Source: Alphaproteobacteria bacterium
GTDB taxonomy: Bacteria; Pseudomonadota; Alphaproteobacteria; Caulobacterales; Aquidulcibacteraceae
Assembly: GCA_016124655.1 (NCBI GenBank)
Contig: WGNI01000002.1
Span: forward strand, 62,001 to 126,000
Direction of reading: 5' to 3'
DNA length: 64,000 nucleotides
Below, in pieces: positions 43,651 through 52,769 of the stretch. Both the position numbers and the translations under genes were made by a program. Numbering within the stretch: position 1 is the stretch's first letter; the number at the start of each line of letters is the position of its first letter. The notes below the pieces were generated by a model. That model saw nothing but the letters and a program-made list of their open reading frames with translations, ran no database searches and had not been told where the DNA came from.

Positions 43651-44670
43651 TCAGGCGTCGTTTTCGAAGAGTAGCTTGATGTCCGGCGCGTCCATGACGT
43701 CGGCGGCGTCGGCGAAGGGCAGCGTACGGCTGACCATGTGGTCTGCGCGGAAATGTCCGCACGCCACGTGATCCAGGAGTTGCGGCAGCACGCCGCGCGC
43801 GCTGACGCGACTGGTGTGGAACGTCGCGCCTTTGTAGTAGAGCGGCGCCAGCGGCAAGCCCACCAAAGGTTCGAAATAGATCGCCACCGCGGTGCACACG
43901 CCGTTGGGCGCAGTGGAGAGCAGCGCGAAGCGCAAGGCGTCGGCGACGCCGGAGGCATCGACCGTGATGTCGAATTGCTCTTTCGGCGCGCGGCCTTCGT
44001 GCAGGCTGAGCGGTTCGACGGTTGCGCCATAGGATTGCGCGGTTGCGCGGCGGCCTGCGTCGTCGTCGAGGTAGAGCACGCGGCCTGCGCCGAGCGACAC
44101 CGCAAGCGCTGCAGCGTACAGGCCAACACTTTGGGCCAGTCCGCCGACGACGAGCACCGTCGCGCCTGGGCGCGCGGCGAGATGGGGCGCGACCGCGCGC
44201 CAGCCGTCTGGAATATTGTCGGAGATCGATGCCAATTGCGCATTGGTGAAACCATCCGGCGCGCGCATGAGCATGTGATCGGCATACGGCACGCGGATCA
44301 GATCGCTGAGCGCGCCGCCGAAATCCTGGCCAAGGCCGAACGCCGCGCGCGGCGGATAAGCCTCGCATGAGGCGGTCAATCCGCGCTTGCATGTCGCGCA
44401 GCGCCCGCAGCTGAGCTGAAACGGAACAATGACGCGGTCCCCCGGCGCGACGCCGGCGTGTTTGCCTGCATCGATCACCACGCCAACGGCTTCATGGCCG
44501 AACGGGAAGGGGCCTTTGAACGGCGCAACGCCATTGGCGATGTACAGATCGAGATCGCAGCGGGCGACGCTGAGCGGCTTCACCAGCGCGTCGGTCTCGG
44601 CCTGGAGCGCGGGCGCGGGGATGTCGCGCCATTCGAACTTTCCAGGCTCAAGAAAATAAAGCTGGCGCAT
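43651..44670 (-). CDS. zinc-type alcohol dehydrogenase-like protein
   Basis: A 339-residue MDR protein. Catalytic-zinc residues are suggested by Cys38 (VARCDLD) and GHEAVGVV, and a structural-zinc loop by CGRCATCKRGLTASC. The Rossmann segment is VLVVGGLAQSVGLYAAALA (a GGxAxSVG variant of GxGxxG). NAD(H) is likely, from the Asp in VLYLDDDAG. It begins three bases after the DUF4267-like gene's stop. Substrate unknown. Confidence 0.8.
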   Translation of the reverse strand: MRQLYFLEPGKFEWRDIPAPALQAETDALVKPLSVARCDLDLYIANGVAPFKGPFPFGHEAVGVVIDAGKHAGVAPGDRVIVPFQLSCGRCATCKRGLTASCEAYPPRAAFGLGQDFGGALSDLIRVPYADHMLMRAPDGFTNAQLASISDNIPDGWRAVAPHLAARPGATVLVVGGLAQSVGLYAAALAVSLGAGRVLYLDDDAGRRATAQSYGATVEPLSLHEGRAPKEQFDITVDASGVADALRFALLSTAPNGVCTAVAIYFEPLVGLPLAPLYYKGATFHTSRVSARGVLPQLLDHVACGHFRADHMVSRTLPFADAADVMDAPDIKLLFENDA

Positions 44671-44673
44671 CGT

Positions 44674-45090
44674 TCAGCCTCCGGTCTTTGGGCGCAGGCC
44701 AAGCACGACCCACGTGGCGACCAGGAACGCTGCGATGACGAGGTGGCGCGCGACGGTCGCCGTCGGCGCATCGAGGCGCCAGCTCACCCAGGCGTCGCCC
44801 AGGGGCATGACCAGCGCCGCCAGCGCGACGATCCTGAGCGTGGCGATATCGCGGCGCATGACGAGCGCGCCCGCGAGCAGCGCCAGAAAGGCGGCGCGAA
44901 AGGCGTAGACGTGCACAAAGCCGATATCGCGCGGGTCGGCCAGGGGCGCACCGAGATAGCCGGCGAAGCCCTCCGGCTGGATCAGCGCGCGCACGGTGTT
45001 CAGCGCCATGAAGAGGGCCATCAGACCGGCCATGCCGAGGCCTATGCGGTTGGAGATGGAGAGGTTGGAAAAGGCGGGCATTGCCGTCAT
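44674..45090 (-). CDS. DUF4267-like membrane protein
   Basis: A 138-residue protein with four hydrophobic segments (about 15-35, 55-80, 82-100, 112-130). The RDIGFVHVYAFRAAFLALLA block with a conserved Arg resembles DUF4267. ATG is eight bases after AAGGAG. Divergent from the LysR gene (72-base region) and likely co-transcribed with the Zn-ADH gene. Confidence 0.6.
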   Translation of the reverse strand: MTAMPAFSNLSISNRIGLGMAGLMALFMALNTVRALIQPEGFAGYLGAPLADPRDIGFVHVYAFRAAFLALLAGALVMRRDIATLRIVALAALVMPLGDAWVSWRLDAPTATVARHLVIAAFLVATWVVLGLRPKTGG

Positions 45091-45162
45091 GCGGGCGCTC
45101 CTTGGAACAGGGGGCCAGGATGACGATGCTCGGCCTTGCGCGCGCCCGCAATCCGGCGCCCT

Positions 45163-46098
45163 ATGGGTGAAATGGATTCACCTATCGGTCCCTCGCATGC
45201 GGCGCTGCGGGCGTTTCGCGAAGCCGCCCGACAAGGCGGATTTCAGGCCGCCGCGCGGGCCTTGGGCGTGACGCCGTCGGCGATCAGCCATCAGATTCGC
45301 GGCCTGGAGGCGGCGCTTGGGACGGCGCTGTTCGTACGCGGCGTGCGCAGCGTGACGCTGACGGCGCAGGGCGCGGCGTTGTACGCGGAGATCCACGCAG
45401 GCTTTGCGCGGATCGAGCAGGCCTTAGCGCGTACGCGTGCGGGCGCGCGGCAGCAGATCAAAGTGAGCGCGCTGGCGTTCTTCACGCAATATTGGCTGGC
45501 GCCGCGGTTGGCGGACTTCGAGGCGGCGCATCCCAATATTGCGATCGCGATCGACACCACCAATCGCTTGGCGGATTTTGAAAGCGACGGCGTCGATGTC
45601 GCGATCCGCAACAGCGAGGCGGCTGCGCCGGGATTGATCGCGCGCAAGCTCTTGGATGTGCGGCCGCTGGTGTTGTGCGCGCCCTCGCTGGCGCTGCGGA
45701 CGCCGGACGATCTCGCGCGCTGCACGCTGATTCAGATCGCGCCGCGTGCGGACGCGTGGGCGCGCTGGCTGGACGCGGCGGGTCTTCGCGGATTGGCGCC
45801 GCGACGCATGCTGAGTTTCGATTCCATGCCGGCGGCGCTGGAGGCCGCGGCGGCGGGCCACGGCGTGGCGCTCGTGTGGGATCCGCTAGCGTGGGATGCG
45901 CCGATGGCGGCGCGGCTCGTTTGCCCGTTCGCATCGCCGCAAGGCATTGGGGCGGCCTATTTTCTCGTGTATCCGCGCCGCAACCGCGATCAGCCGGCAG
46001 TGGCTGCGTTCACGGCCTGGATCGTTGCGGCGATGGCGAAAGACAAGAAACGGCTGGCGCGGCTGGCGCGGGCCCACGCGGCCCAGCACGCGACATAG
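45163..46098 (+). CDS. LysR-family transcriptional regulator (GcvA-like)
   Basis: A 311-residue LTTR. The N-terminal winged helix-turn-helix is AALRAFREAARQGGFQAAAR followed by ALGVTPSAISHQIRGLEAALG. An effector domain of about 200 residues follows with WLAPRLADFEAAHPNIAIAI and LVWDPLAWDAPMAARLV near its end. The DNA-binding part and length match the GcvA-like group. Two in-frame ATGs (45163, 45172) and a TTG (45136) are possible; 45163 is taken because it keeps the helix-turn-helix at the usual distance from the N terminus. It probably regulates the divergent DUF4267-like/ADH pair. Confidence 0.85.
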   Translation: MGEMDSPIGPSHAALRAFREAARQGGFQAAARALGVTPSAISHQIRGLEAALGTALFVRGVRSVTLTAQGAALYAEIHAGFARIEQALARTRAGARQQIKVSALAFFTQYWLAPRLADFEAAHPNIAIAIDTTNRLADFESDGVDVAIRNSEAAAPGLIARKLLDVRPLVLCAPSLALRTPDDLARCTLIQIAPRADAWARWLDAAGLRGLAPRRMLSFDSMPAALEAAAAGHGVALVWDPLAWDAPMAARLVCPFASPQGIGAAYFLVYPRRNRDQPAVAAFTAWIVAAMAKDKKRLARLARAHAAQHAT

Positions 46099-46127
46099 AA
46101 AAACGCGGCGCTCCTTCGAGCGCCGCG
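46099..46127 (-). terminator. Rho-independent terminator of the OmpA-like gene
   Basis: On the minus strand a ten-pair GC stem (46118-46127 with 46104-46113) with a CTTC loop is followed by five T's. It lies 25 bases after the OmpA-like stop. Confidence 0.88.
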
Positions 46128-46151
46128 CATGTCTCCTTGATCGTGAAACGA

Positions 46152-46733
46152 TCAGCTTTGCTGGTCGGCCGGTTCGGCGACGGCTTGGGCCAGCGTGATC
46201 TCGACTTCCACGCGGCGGTCGCGCGCAGCGTCTCCGGTGGCTTGCGCTTCGCCCATGGCCTCGATCTGAATCGCGGTTTCGGGAATGCCGCGCTCAATCA
46301 GAATGTCGCGCACCGCTTCACTGCGGCGTTCGGCGAGCATTCGATTATATTCGGCATCGCCGCGCGCATCGGTGAAGCCGGTCAGCGTGACGCTCTGAAT
46401 GGCGCATGCGTTGGACGCATTCGCCGCCTGGGTGACGGCGCTTTGCGCTTCGGCGCTGAGATCGGTGCTGTTGACGCCGAAATAAACAGTCGCTTCGCGC
46501 GCCTGGCAGGCTTGCGCGGTTTGTTGCTGCGGCATCGTCGGCGGCGCAGGCGTGGCCGCGGTTTCGGCATCTGGCATCGGCGCCGTCGCGCCGCTGTTCA
46601 TGGCGCCGGGACTGGTCTGCGTGGATTGCGCGGCTTCGGGCAACGTTGGCGTTGCCGGCGCTTCCGCGGCGAAGGCGAAGGGCGACAGGATCAACGCCGA
46701 CGCCGCCGCGCCAGCCAACAATACGCTTCTCAT
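46152..46733 (-). CDS. OmpA-family periplasmic/outer-membrane protein
   Basis: A 193-residue protein: signal peptide 1-23, then a Thr/Pro/Ala-rich linker, then a C-terminal OmpA-like peptidoglycan-binding domain. The domain has ATVYFGVNSTDLSAEA, LTGFTDARGDAEYNRMLAERRSEAV (the Asp and Arg that bind diaminopimelate) and the ending RRVEVEITLAQ. No beta-barrel is present, so it is a soluble or loosely bound wall protein. ATG follows AAGGAG; a terminator follows. Confidence 0.85.
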   Translation of the reverse strand: MRSVLLAGAAASALILSPFAFAAEAPATPTLPEAAQSTQTSPGAMNSGATAPMPDAETAATPAPPTMPQQQTAQACQAREATVYFGVNSTDLSAEAQSAVTQAANASNACAIQSVTLTGFTDARGDAEYNRMLAERRSEAVRDILIERGIPETAIQIEAMGEAQATGDAARDRRVEVEITLAQAVAEPADQQS

Positions 46734-46932
46734 GAGGTGCTCCTTGGTTGCGCGAGGGCGCTGCAGTGCGCCCTCCGCCAGGGTTGAGCCGCCCCATGCG
46801 TCCGCAAGAGACCCGTCCTTAACGTTCGCCCGCTGGGCGTGTTCCGGCGCGGGGCCGGGAACAGCAGCGCCCGACCGATCGTTCATGGTTCGTAAAGGTT
46901 TTGGAGGAGGCCGCCGGGCCGCAGGTGACGCC

Positions 46933-47253
46933 ATGTTGAGAGCCGCTCTGTTTTCCGCCGTGTTGATGTTTCCAGCCGCCGCATTCGCGGACGATCCAGC
47001 CGAAGGCCTGGCCGTGCGCAGCGACGACGGCGCTGAAATGGGCCGGGTCGTTGCGGTGGAGCGGGACGCCGACGGGCGCATTGTCGCTGTCGCCTTCGAG
47101 GGGCTGGAAGCGCCGGCTGACGCGCCGCAGGGCATGGCCGAAGCCGAGCCGGAATTCCGCATTCCTGAAACCCGGCGTCCGCTGGTCGCCTCGAATGAAC
47201 GGTCGCTGGCGCAGGGCGCGGCGGCGAGCGGCGGCAGCCGAAGGGCGCGTTAG
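46933..47253 (+). CDS. secreted PRC-barrel-like protein
   Basis: A 106-residue protein with a signal peptide (about 1-19, ending AAAFAD) and a domain resembling the PRC barrel: EGLAVRSDDGAEMGRVVAVERDADGRIVAVAFEG. The C-terminal 35 residues (MAEAEPEFRIPETRRPLV through SGGSRRAR) are probably flexible. ATG at 46933 follows a weak GCAGGTGA. It may be periplasmic and regulated with envelope genes; its function is unknown. Confidence 0.55.
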   Translation: MLRAALFSAVLMFPAAAFADDPAEGLAVRSDDGAEMGRVVAVERDADGRIVAVAFEGLEAPADAPQGMAEAEPEFRIPETRRPLVASNERSLAQGAAASGGSRRAR

Positions 47254-47298
47254 TCCGTTCGCTTGACGTTCGCGGGCGACACACATACCTGCTAGGCC

Positions 47299-47817
47299 AT
47301 GGCCATTCGCCCGATTTTGACGGTTCCAGACCCGGTTCTGAAGCAGCGCTCCAAGCCCGTGGAGGGCGGGGTGACGGACGTGCATCGTGCGCTGATGGAT
47401 GACATGCTGGAGACGATGTATGACGCGCCGGGCATCGGGCTTGCGGCGATCCAGGTCGGAGAGCCGCTGCGCATCATCGTGATGGATCTCGCGCGCGAGG
47501 GCGAGGAGAAGCAGCCGCGTTTCTTCGTCAATCCGGAAATCCTGTGGACGTCGGACGACAAGAAGCCCTGGGAAGAGGGCTGCCTTTCGGTGCCCGACAT
47601 CTATGACGAGGTGGAACGGCCAGCCCGCGTGCGACTGCGCTACATGACTTATGACGGCAAGACCGTGGAAGAAGACGCCGAAGGCTTGTTCGCCGTGTGC
47701 ATCCAGCATGAGATGGACCATCTCGAGGGCGTTCTGTTCATCGATCACCTGTCGCGGCTGAAGCGCGAGAGCGCGGTGCGCAAGGTGAAGAAGGCGGAGC
47801 GCGAGCGGGCGCTTTAG
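47299..47817 (+). CDS. def: peptide deformylase
   Basis: Removes the formyl group from N-terminal formyl-Met. The 172-residue protein has all three family motifs: [10 protein letters not shown] (45-54), EGCLSVP (Cys95) and QHEMDHLEG (His137, catalytic Glu138, His141). The three ligands make the iron/zinc site. No fmt gene follows within the window, unlike in many genomes. Confidence 0.96.
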   Translation: MAIRPILTVPDPVLKQRSKPVEGGVTDVHRALMDDMLETMYDAPGIGLAAIQVGEPLRIIVMDLAREGEEKQPRFFVNPEILWTSDDKKPWEEGCLSVPDIYDEVERPARVRLRYMTYDGKTVEEDAEGLFAVCIQHEMDHLEGVLFIDHLSRLKRESAVRKVKKAERERAL

Positions 47818-47942
47818 AGTGCGCGCGCCTGTTCGCAAAAACCTGTGCGCTTCAGTCTCCGGGTTGTTTCCGCATCGCGGTTCGGCTTTGATGGCGGTGG
47901 TGTCGCCGTCTCGGCGCATGCAGGATTTGAGGGGGATCGACC

Positions 47943-48629
47943 ATGCCCGACGGCCAAGGTTCACTGAGCGCATCACAGTCGATTGATCTTGCGGTGGCGC
48001 GCTGCGCGATGCTGACGCATCCGTTCTACCAGGCCTGGACCGAAGGTCGCCTCCCGCTGGACGCGCTGAAGGATTATTCGCGGCAATATTTCCATCATGT
48101 GGAAGCATTCCCCCGCGCGGTCAGCGCGGTGCATGCGCAATGCCCCGATGCGCAGGGCCGCAAGATGCTTGCGGAAAACCTGATGGAGGAAGAAGGCCTC
48201 GGCGAAGGCAAGACCGATCACGCCACGCTGTGGATGGATTTCGCGCGCGGGCTCGGCGTTTCCGCGGCCGATGTGCGCGGCGCTGTGCTCAATCCGGAAA
48301 CGGAGGCGCTGATCGAGGCGTTCCGCACGCTGTCGCGGCAATCCTATGCCGCGGGTCTCGGCGCGCTCTACGCGTATGAAAGCCAGTTGCCGGATGTGGC
48401 GGCGACGAAAATCGCCGGGTTGGTCGGCTATGGCGTCACGGATTCGCGTACGATCCGTTTCTTCGCCGTGCATGAGCGCGCGGATGTTGAGCATGCTGCG
48501 GTGTGCCGCGATCTGTTGAACCAGCTCTCGCCCGAAGACCGCGCGGAAGCGCAGGCGGCCGCTGACACGCTGGCGCAAGCGCTGTGGGGTTTTCTCGACG
48601 GCGTGCAGCGCACGAACGACTTGCACTAA
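47943..48629 (+). CDS. CADD-like (TenA-related) oxygenase, possible para-aminobenzoate synthase
   Basis: A 228-residue helical diiron protein of the CADD/PqqC family. Visible are HPFYQAW with Tyr29, SRQYFHHVEAFPRA, MEEEGLGEGKTDHATLW, YAYESQLPDVAATKIAGL (Glu146, Lys156) and FFAVHERADVEHAAV (His177, Asp181, His184). In the Chlamydia CADD the Tyr at position 27 is consumed to make pABA, a Lys at 152 supplies the amino group, and two metals bind at analogous Glu/His/Asp residues; the equivalents are all present. If so, this is a self-sacrificing folate-precursor enzyme. TenA-type thiamin salvage is the alternative but the ligand set fits CADD better. Confidence 0.75.
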   Translation: MPDGQGSLSASQSIDLAVARCAMLTHPFYQAWTEGRLPLDALKDYSRQYFHHVEAFPRAVSAVHAQCPDAQGRKMLAENLMEEEGLGEGKTDHATLWMDFARGLGVSAADVRGAVLNPETEALIEAFRTLSRQSYAAGLGALYAYESQLPDVAATKIAGLVGYGVTDSRTIRFFAVHERADVEHAAVCRDLLNQLSPEDRAEAQAAADTLAQALWGFLDGVQRTNDLH

Positions 48630-48632
48630 AGC

Positions 48633-49550
48633 TTAGGCGCCGCGCGCGGCGCTGGACGGTTCGTCCAGTTCATCCTGGGCGGCCTTCGCCGCGCGCAAGG
48701 CGTCGAGCGCTTCGAGCTCGGTGTTGAGCCGCGCGCCCAACAGGACGATCAGGGCCGAGACGTACATCCACAACAAGAGCGCGACGACGCCGGTGAGCGA
48801 GCCGTATACGGCGTGAAATTGCGCGAAGGCGCGCACGGCGGCGCTGAGCGCCCAAGACGCGCCGAGCCAGGCCGCGGTCGCCGCCAAAGCGCCGGGCCAC
48901 AGCCTGCGGCGCGCGGGGCGCGCGCGGTGCGGGCCCCAGCGATACAGTGCAGCGATAAAGCCGCAGCTCACGCCGATCAAAGCCGCCCATCGCACCGCGC
49001 GCAACGCGCTTTCCGCGCCCATGCGCGGCGGCATCATCTCCAAGGCAAGCGGCGCGACCGTGAGCAAGAGCCCGATCGCGCCGACGCAGAGCACTGCGGC
49101 GGTCGTGTACGCGGCAGTCATCGCCAAGCTCTTCAGGAAGGGGCGCGGCTTGGCGTTGGCGGCGACGCCGATGCCGCGCAGCAATTGCCGCATGCCCTGC
49201 ATCGCGCTCCAGAACGACACCAGCGCGGAAACCGCGCCGGACACGGCGAGCGCGTCGGGCCGCGCTTCTATGAGGCGCGTCATCTGCGCGCGCAGCAGCT
49301 CGATGGCGGGACCGGGCGCGACGCGCGATACGCCGCGCAACAGCGCCGCCACGCTCATGTCGTCGCCGAGAAGCCCGTAGAACGCGACGGTAGCGGAAAT
49401 CGCGGGAAACAGCGCCAACAGGCCGAAGAACGCCACGCCTGCTGATACGAGCACCAGCGCATCTTCGGATGCGGCGCGCATCAGGCTGCGCGTCAGGCGC
49501 CACAAAAAACCGAGCGCGCCGCGCGCCGCGTGGGGCGTCGGAGCGCGCAT
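48633..49550 (-). CDS. YihY/BrkB-family membrane protein
   Basis: A 305-residue protein with six membrane helices and the family signatures VSAGVAFFGLLALFPAISA, SALVSFWSAMQGMRQLLRG and YGSLTGVVALLLWMYVSAL with GARLNTELE after the last helix. It is sometimes called RNase BN by old misannotation, but its true role is unknown. It stops three bases from the end of the CADD-like gene on the other strand. Confidence 0.9.
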   Translation of the reverse strand: MRAPTPHAARGALGFLWRLTRSLMRAASEDALVLVSAGVAFFGLLALFPAISATVAFYGLLGDDMSVAALLRGVSRVAPGPAIELLRAQMTRLIEARPDALAVSGAVSALVSFWSAMQGMRQLLRGIGVAANAKPRPFLKSLAMTAAYTTAAVLCVGAIGLLLTVAPLALEMMPPRMGAESALRAVRWAALIGVSCGFIAALYRWGPHRARPARRRLWPGALAATAAWLGASWALSAAVRAFAQFHAVYGSLTGVVALLLWMYVSALIVLLGARLNTELEALDALRAAKAAQDELDEPSSAARGA

Positions 49551-49556
49551 CCGCGT

Positions 49557-50903
49557 CTAGCCGCCGCGCCAGATTTCGGTGCCGGCCAGTTCGTGGCCGG
49601 AGGCTTCCTCGATCGTCACGCGCACCAGATCGCCTTCCGCCAGATCGCGTTCGGACGACACATACACGACGCCGTCGATCTCTGGCGCGTCGGCCTTGGT
49701 GCGGCCTTCGAAGGCCTGCATGTCGTCGTCATAGCCGTCGATGAGCACGTCGAGCGTCTGGCCGATGAGGGTTTGCGCGCGCGCGTCGGCGAGTGCGGTT
49801 TGGACTTCCATGAAGCGATCGTAGCGCTCGGCGATGTCATCGTCATCGACATGATCGGCCAAGCCGCGCGAGGCGGCGCCGTCGACATTTTCATATTTGA
49901 AGCAGCCGGCGCGATCGATCCCTGCTGCTTCGATGAAGTCGAGCAGCATTTCGAAATCTTCCTCGGTCTCGCCGGGGAAGCCGACGATGAAGGACGAGCG
50001 GATGGTGAGATCGGGGCAGGTTTTGCGCCATTCGGCGATGCGCTCCAGAACGCGCTCCTGGTTGGCGGGACGGCGCATCGCCTTCAGCACGCGCGGACTG
50101 GCGTGCTGAAAGGGGATGTCGAGATAGGGGAGGATTTTTCCGTCCGCCATCAGGGGAATGACGTCATCGACGTGCGGATACGGATAGACGTAGTGCAGCC
50201 GCACCCAGGCGCCCAAGTCGCCGAGTTCTTTCGCCAGATCAAAGAAGCGCGCGGAGACCATGCGGTCTTTCCATTTTGACGGCGCGTATTTGATGTCGAG
50301 GCCGTAGGCGGAGGTGTCCTGGCTGATGACCAGGATTTCCTTCACGCCGGACGCCACCAACGCTTCGGCTTCGCGCAGCACCGCATTGATCGGGCGCGAG
50401 ACGAGATCGCCGCGCAGCGACGGGATGATGCAGAAGCTGCAGCGATTGTTGCAGCCCTCGGAAATTTTCAGATACGCGTAGTGGCGCGGCGTGAGCCTCA
50501 GGCCCGCCTCGGGAACAAGATCGATCTTGGGATCGTGCGTGGGCGGGAGATGGGCGTGGACTGCGCTCAACACGGCCTCGTATTGGTGCGGGCCGGTGAT
50601 GGCGAGCACGTCGGGGTGGGTGGTGCGGATGAGATCGGCTTCCGCGCCGAGGCAGCCGGTGACGACGACCTTGCCGTTCTCGGCAAGCGCTTCGCCGATG
50701 GCGTCGAGGCTTTCCGCGCGCGCGCTGTCAAGGAAGCCGCAGGTGTTCACGATGACGAGGTCGGCGCCGTCATAGTCCGGCGAGAGTGCGTACCCTTCGG
50801 ATCGAAGCCGCGTGATGATGCGTTCGCTGTCGACCAGCGCCTTGGGGCAACCGAGGGAGACGATGCCGACCTTGGGGGCGGCGTTGGGGGTCGAAGCGGC
50901 CAT
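49557..50903 (-). CDS. rimO: ribosomal protein S12 methylthiotransferase RimO
   Basis: A radical-SAM enzyme that adds a methylthio group to Asp of ribosomal protein S12. The 448-residue protein has a UPF0004 domain ([30 protein letters not shown]: three Cys for the auxiliary cluster). The radical-SAM motif is [17 protein letters not shown] (CxxxCxxC), and a TRAM domain follows at the C terminus ([16 protein letters not shown]). The start is taken at 50903; an ATG five codons upstream (50918) is possible and neither has a strong SD. Confidence 0.95.
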   Translation of the reverse strand: MAASTPNAAPKVGIVSLGCPKALVDSERIITRLRSEGYALSPDYDGADLVIVNTCGFLDSARAESLDAIGEALAENGKVVVTGCLGAEADLIRTTHPDVLAITGPHQYEAVLSAVHAHLPPTHDPKIDLVPEAGLRLTPRHYAYLKISEGCNNRCSFCIIPSLRGDLVSRPINAVLREAEALVASGVKEILVISQDTSAYGLDIKYAPSKWKDRMVSARFFDLAKELGDLGAWVRLHYVYPYPHVDDVIPLMADGKILPYLDIPFQHASPRVLKAMRRPANQERVLERIAEWRKTCPDLTIRSSFIVGFPGETEEDFEMLLDFIEAAGIDRAGCFKYENVDGAASRGLADHVDDDDIAERYDRFMEVQTALADARAQTLIGQTLDVLIDGYDDDMQAFEGRTKADAPEIDGVVYVSSERDLAEGDLVRVTIEEASGHELAGTEIWRGG

Positions 50904-50946
50904 TGTGCTGCGCGGCATAGCCGATACCGCGCGGACGCCAAAGCGC

Positions 50947-50975
50947 TTGACGCGGCGCCTCTGATCTTTTACATA
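50947..50975 (+). promoter_or_regulatory. sigma-70-type promoter, leaderless TetR transcript
   Basis: TTGACG (50947-50952) and TACATA (50970-50975) are 17 bases apart. The ATG of the TetR gene is only nine bases after the -10 element and has no Shine-Dalgarno sequence, so the mRNA would start at or within about three bases of the ATG, making it leaderless. Confidence 0.6.
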
Positions 50976-50984
50976 ATCACCGTT

Positions 50985-51569
50985 ATGCCAAAAATGGTCG
51001 ACCATGACGCTCAACGCCGCGCGATCGCCTCCGCCGCGATCGACGCGATCGACGAGGCGGGGCTGGACGGCGCCCGGCTGAAGGACGTGGCGGCGGCGGC
51101 TCAGGTGACCACCGGCGCGGTGACCCACTATTTCGACGGCAAGGACGCTGTGCTCATGGCCGCGCATGAGGAGATCATGCGGCGCATCCTCGATCGGCAA
51201 AGCGACCCCTTGCGCGGGGATTTGGGCGAGATCGCCGCGGCGTTCCTGCCGCTCGACGACGCAAGCCGGCGCGAATGGCGCGTCTGGCTCGCGTTCTGCG
51301 GCCGTGCGGTGGTCAATGAGGACCTGCGGGCGCGGCACAAGGCGTATTATCGCGCCATTGTAGAGCGCGTGGCCGAGCGCCTGGTCGCTGCGCAGCGCCA
51401 TCGCGTATCGATGGCGCGCGCGCGCCGGCAGGCGGATGCGGTGATCGCGGCGATCGACGGCGTCGGCTTTCGCGCGACGCTGGAGCCGGAAGACTGGCCG
51501 CCGGCGCGGCAGCGCGCGGTGTTGCGCATGCTGTTGGAGCCGGCGCTGGAAGAAGACGAGATTGTGTGA
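50985..51569 (+). CDS. TetR/AcrR-family regulator
   Basis: A 194-residue regulator. The N-terminal helix-turn-helix is in [28 protein letters not shown], with a C-terminal ligand-binding helical domain of about 140 residues. It appears to be expressed from a leaderless message. The stop is 14 bases before the PhyH-family gene, which it probably regulates. Confidence 0.87.
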   Translation: MPKMVDHDAQRRAIASAAIDAIDEAGLDGARLKDVAAAAQVTTGAVTHYFDGKDAVLMAAHEEIMRRILDRQSDPLRGDLGEIAAAFLPLDDASRREWRVWLAFCGRAVVNEDLRARHKAYYRAIVERVAERLVAAQRHRVSMARARRQADAVIAAIDGVGFRATLEPEDWPPARQRAVLRMLLEPALEEDEIV

Positions 51570-51583
51570 CGGGAGAGAACCTC

Positions 51584-52474
51584 ATGCCCAAGCTGCAGAC
51601 CTTGCCGGCGGATGCGCCGATTGAAACAGTGATGGCCGCGCTCGATCGCGATGGCGCGCTTATTCTGGAAGCGCTCATCAGCGCGGACGAGGCGGATGCT
51701 GTCGCCGCCGAGCTTGATCCCTTCGTGCAGGCCACGCCGGTGGGACAGGATGTTTTCTCCGGCTTTAAAACAACGCGCACCGGCGCGCTGGCGGCGCGGT
51801 CGCCCTGGTGCGGGCGCTTGATGCTCGATGCGCGCGTGCGCGCGGTTTGCGACAAGGTGCTGTTGGCGAATTGCGAGCGCTATCAGCTGCATCTGGGGCA
51901 AGTGATCCGCATCATGCCGGGGCAGCCGGCGCAGGCGATCCATCGCGACCGCTGGGCCTGGGGCACGCATTTGAAGGGCGTAGAACCGCAGCTCAATACG
52001 ATCTGGGCGCTGACGGATTTCACCAAGGAGAACGGCGCGACGCAGGTCGTGCCCGGCTCCCAGCATTTGCCGGACAACGCAACATTTTCCGCCGAAGAGA
52101 TCGGTTACGCCGAAATGAAGAAGGGCTCGGCGCTGGTCTATACTGGAACCGTGTTCCATGGCGGCGGCGCGAACGTGACCGACCATGACCGCATCGGGCT
52201 CAACATCACTTATGCGCTGGGCTGGCTAAGGCAGGAGGAAAACCAATACCTGTCGTGTCCGCCGGAAGTGGCCCGCACGCTCGATCCAGACCTGCAGGGG
52301 CTCTTAGGCTACGCCATGGGCGGATATGCTTTGGGCTATTTCACGCCGCCGCTGCCGGCCGGCGAGGGGCCGGGCCTGGCGCCGCCGGAATACGCGCTCC
52401 ATGGCGGCGGCCGGGGCGGATCGCTGGGCTCGAACGCGGCGCTGTCTTCGCTCTCCGCCCAGGTTCGGGCGTAA
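51584..52474 (+). CDS. phytanoyl-CoA dioxygenase-family (PhyH) protein
   Basis: A 296-residue Fe(II)/2-oxoglutarate oxygenase. The facial triad is His120 and Asp122 (HRDRWAWG) and the distal His192 (VFHGGGANVT), followed by an Arg (HDRIG) for 2-oxoglutarate. PhyH proteins hydroxylate fatty acyl-CoAs or small secondary metabolites; the substrate is unknown. ATG at 51584 follows GGGAGAG. Likely in an operon with the TetR gene. Confidence 0.85.
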   Translation: MPKLQTLPADAPIETVMAALDRDGALILEALISADEADAVAAELDPFVQATPVGQDVFSGFKTTRTGALAARSPWCGRLMLDARVRAVCDKVLLANCERYQLHLGQVIRIMPGQPAQAIHRDRWAWGTHLKGVEPQLNTIWALTDFTKENGATQVVPGSQHLPDNATFSAEEIGYAEMKKGSALVYTGTVFHGGGANVTDHDRIGLNITYALGWLRQEENQYLSCPPEVARTLDPDLQGLLGYAMGGYALGYFTPPLPAGEGPGLAPPEYALHGGGRGGSLGSNAALSSLSAQVRA

Positions 52475-52498
52475 CGCAGGCCCGCGACCCTTTGTACA

Positions 52499-52513
52499 TG
52501 CGAATGACTTGCA
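52499..52513. promoter_or_regulatory. Fur-type operator upstream of bfd-bfr
   Basis: TGCGAATGACTTGCA is a near-palindrome close to the alphaproteobacterial iron-box pattern (TGCnAATnATTnGCA). A possible -35 (TTGCAA, 52509-52514) overlaps its right side, with TGTATA about 16 bases on, so binding would block the promoter of the bfd-bfr pair. The regulator is not in the window. Confidence 0.5.
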
Positions 52514-52565
52514 AATCCTGGCCCGGACCTTGTATAGGGACTCGGGAGACAGGAGCCGACTCGGC

Positions 52566-52766
52566 ATGTATGTCTGCAATTGCAACGGCGTGAAGCGGCG
52601 GGAGGTCGAAGAGGCCATCGCCGCCGGCGCGGAAGAGCCTGAAGCGGTGCTGGGCCATTTCGGCCTTGAGCCCTGCTGCGGGCGCTGCCTGCCGGAGATC
52701 GCCGAGCATATCTGCCTGAGCCGGCGAGCGTGCGCATTGGAGGCGTCCCTCGTCGCAGCGGAGTGA
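52566..52766 (+). CDS. bfd: bacterioferritin-associated ferredoxin (BFD-like [2Fe-2S])
   Basis: A 66-residue [2Fe-2S] protein. MYVCNCNGVKRREVEEAIAAG carries the first two cluster Cys and LEPCCGRCLPEI the other two. Bfd donates electrons to bacterioferritin to release stored iron. It begins under the Fur-like operator and ends three bases before bfr. Confidence 0.9.
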   Translation: MYVCNCNGVKRREVEEAIAAGAEEPEAVLGHFGLEPCCGRCLPEIAEHICLSRRACALEASLVAAE

Positions 52767-52769
52767 GCG

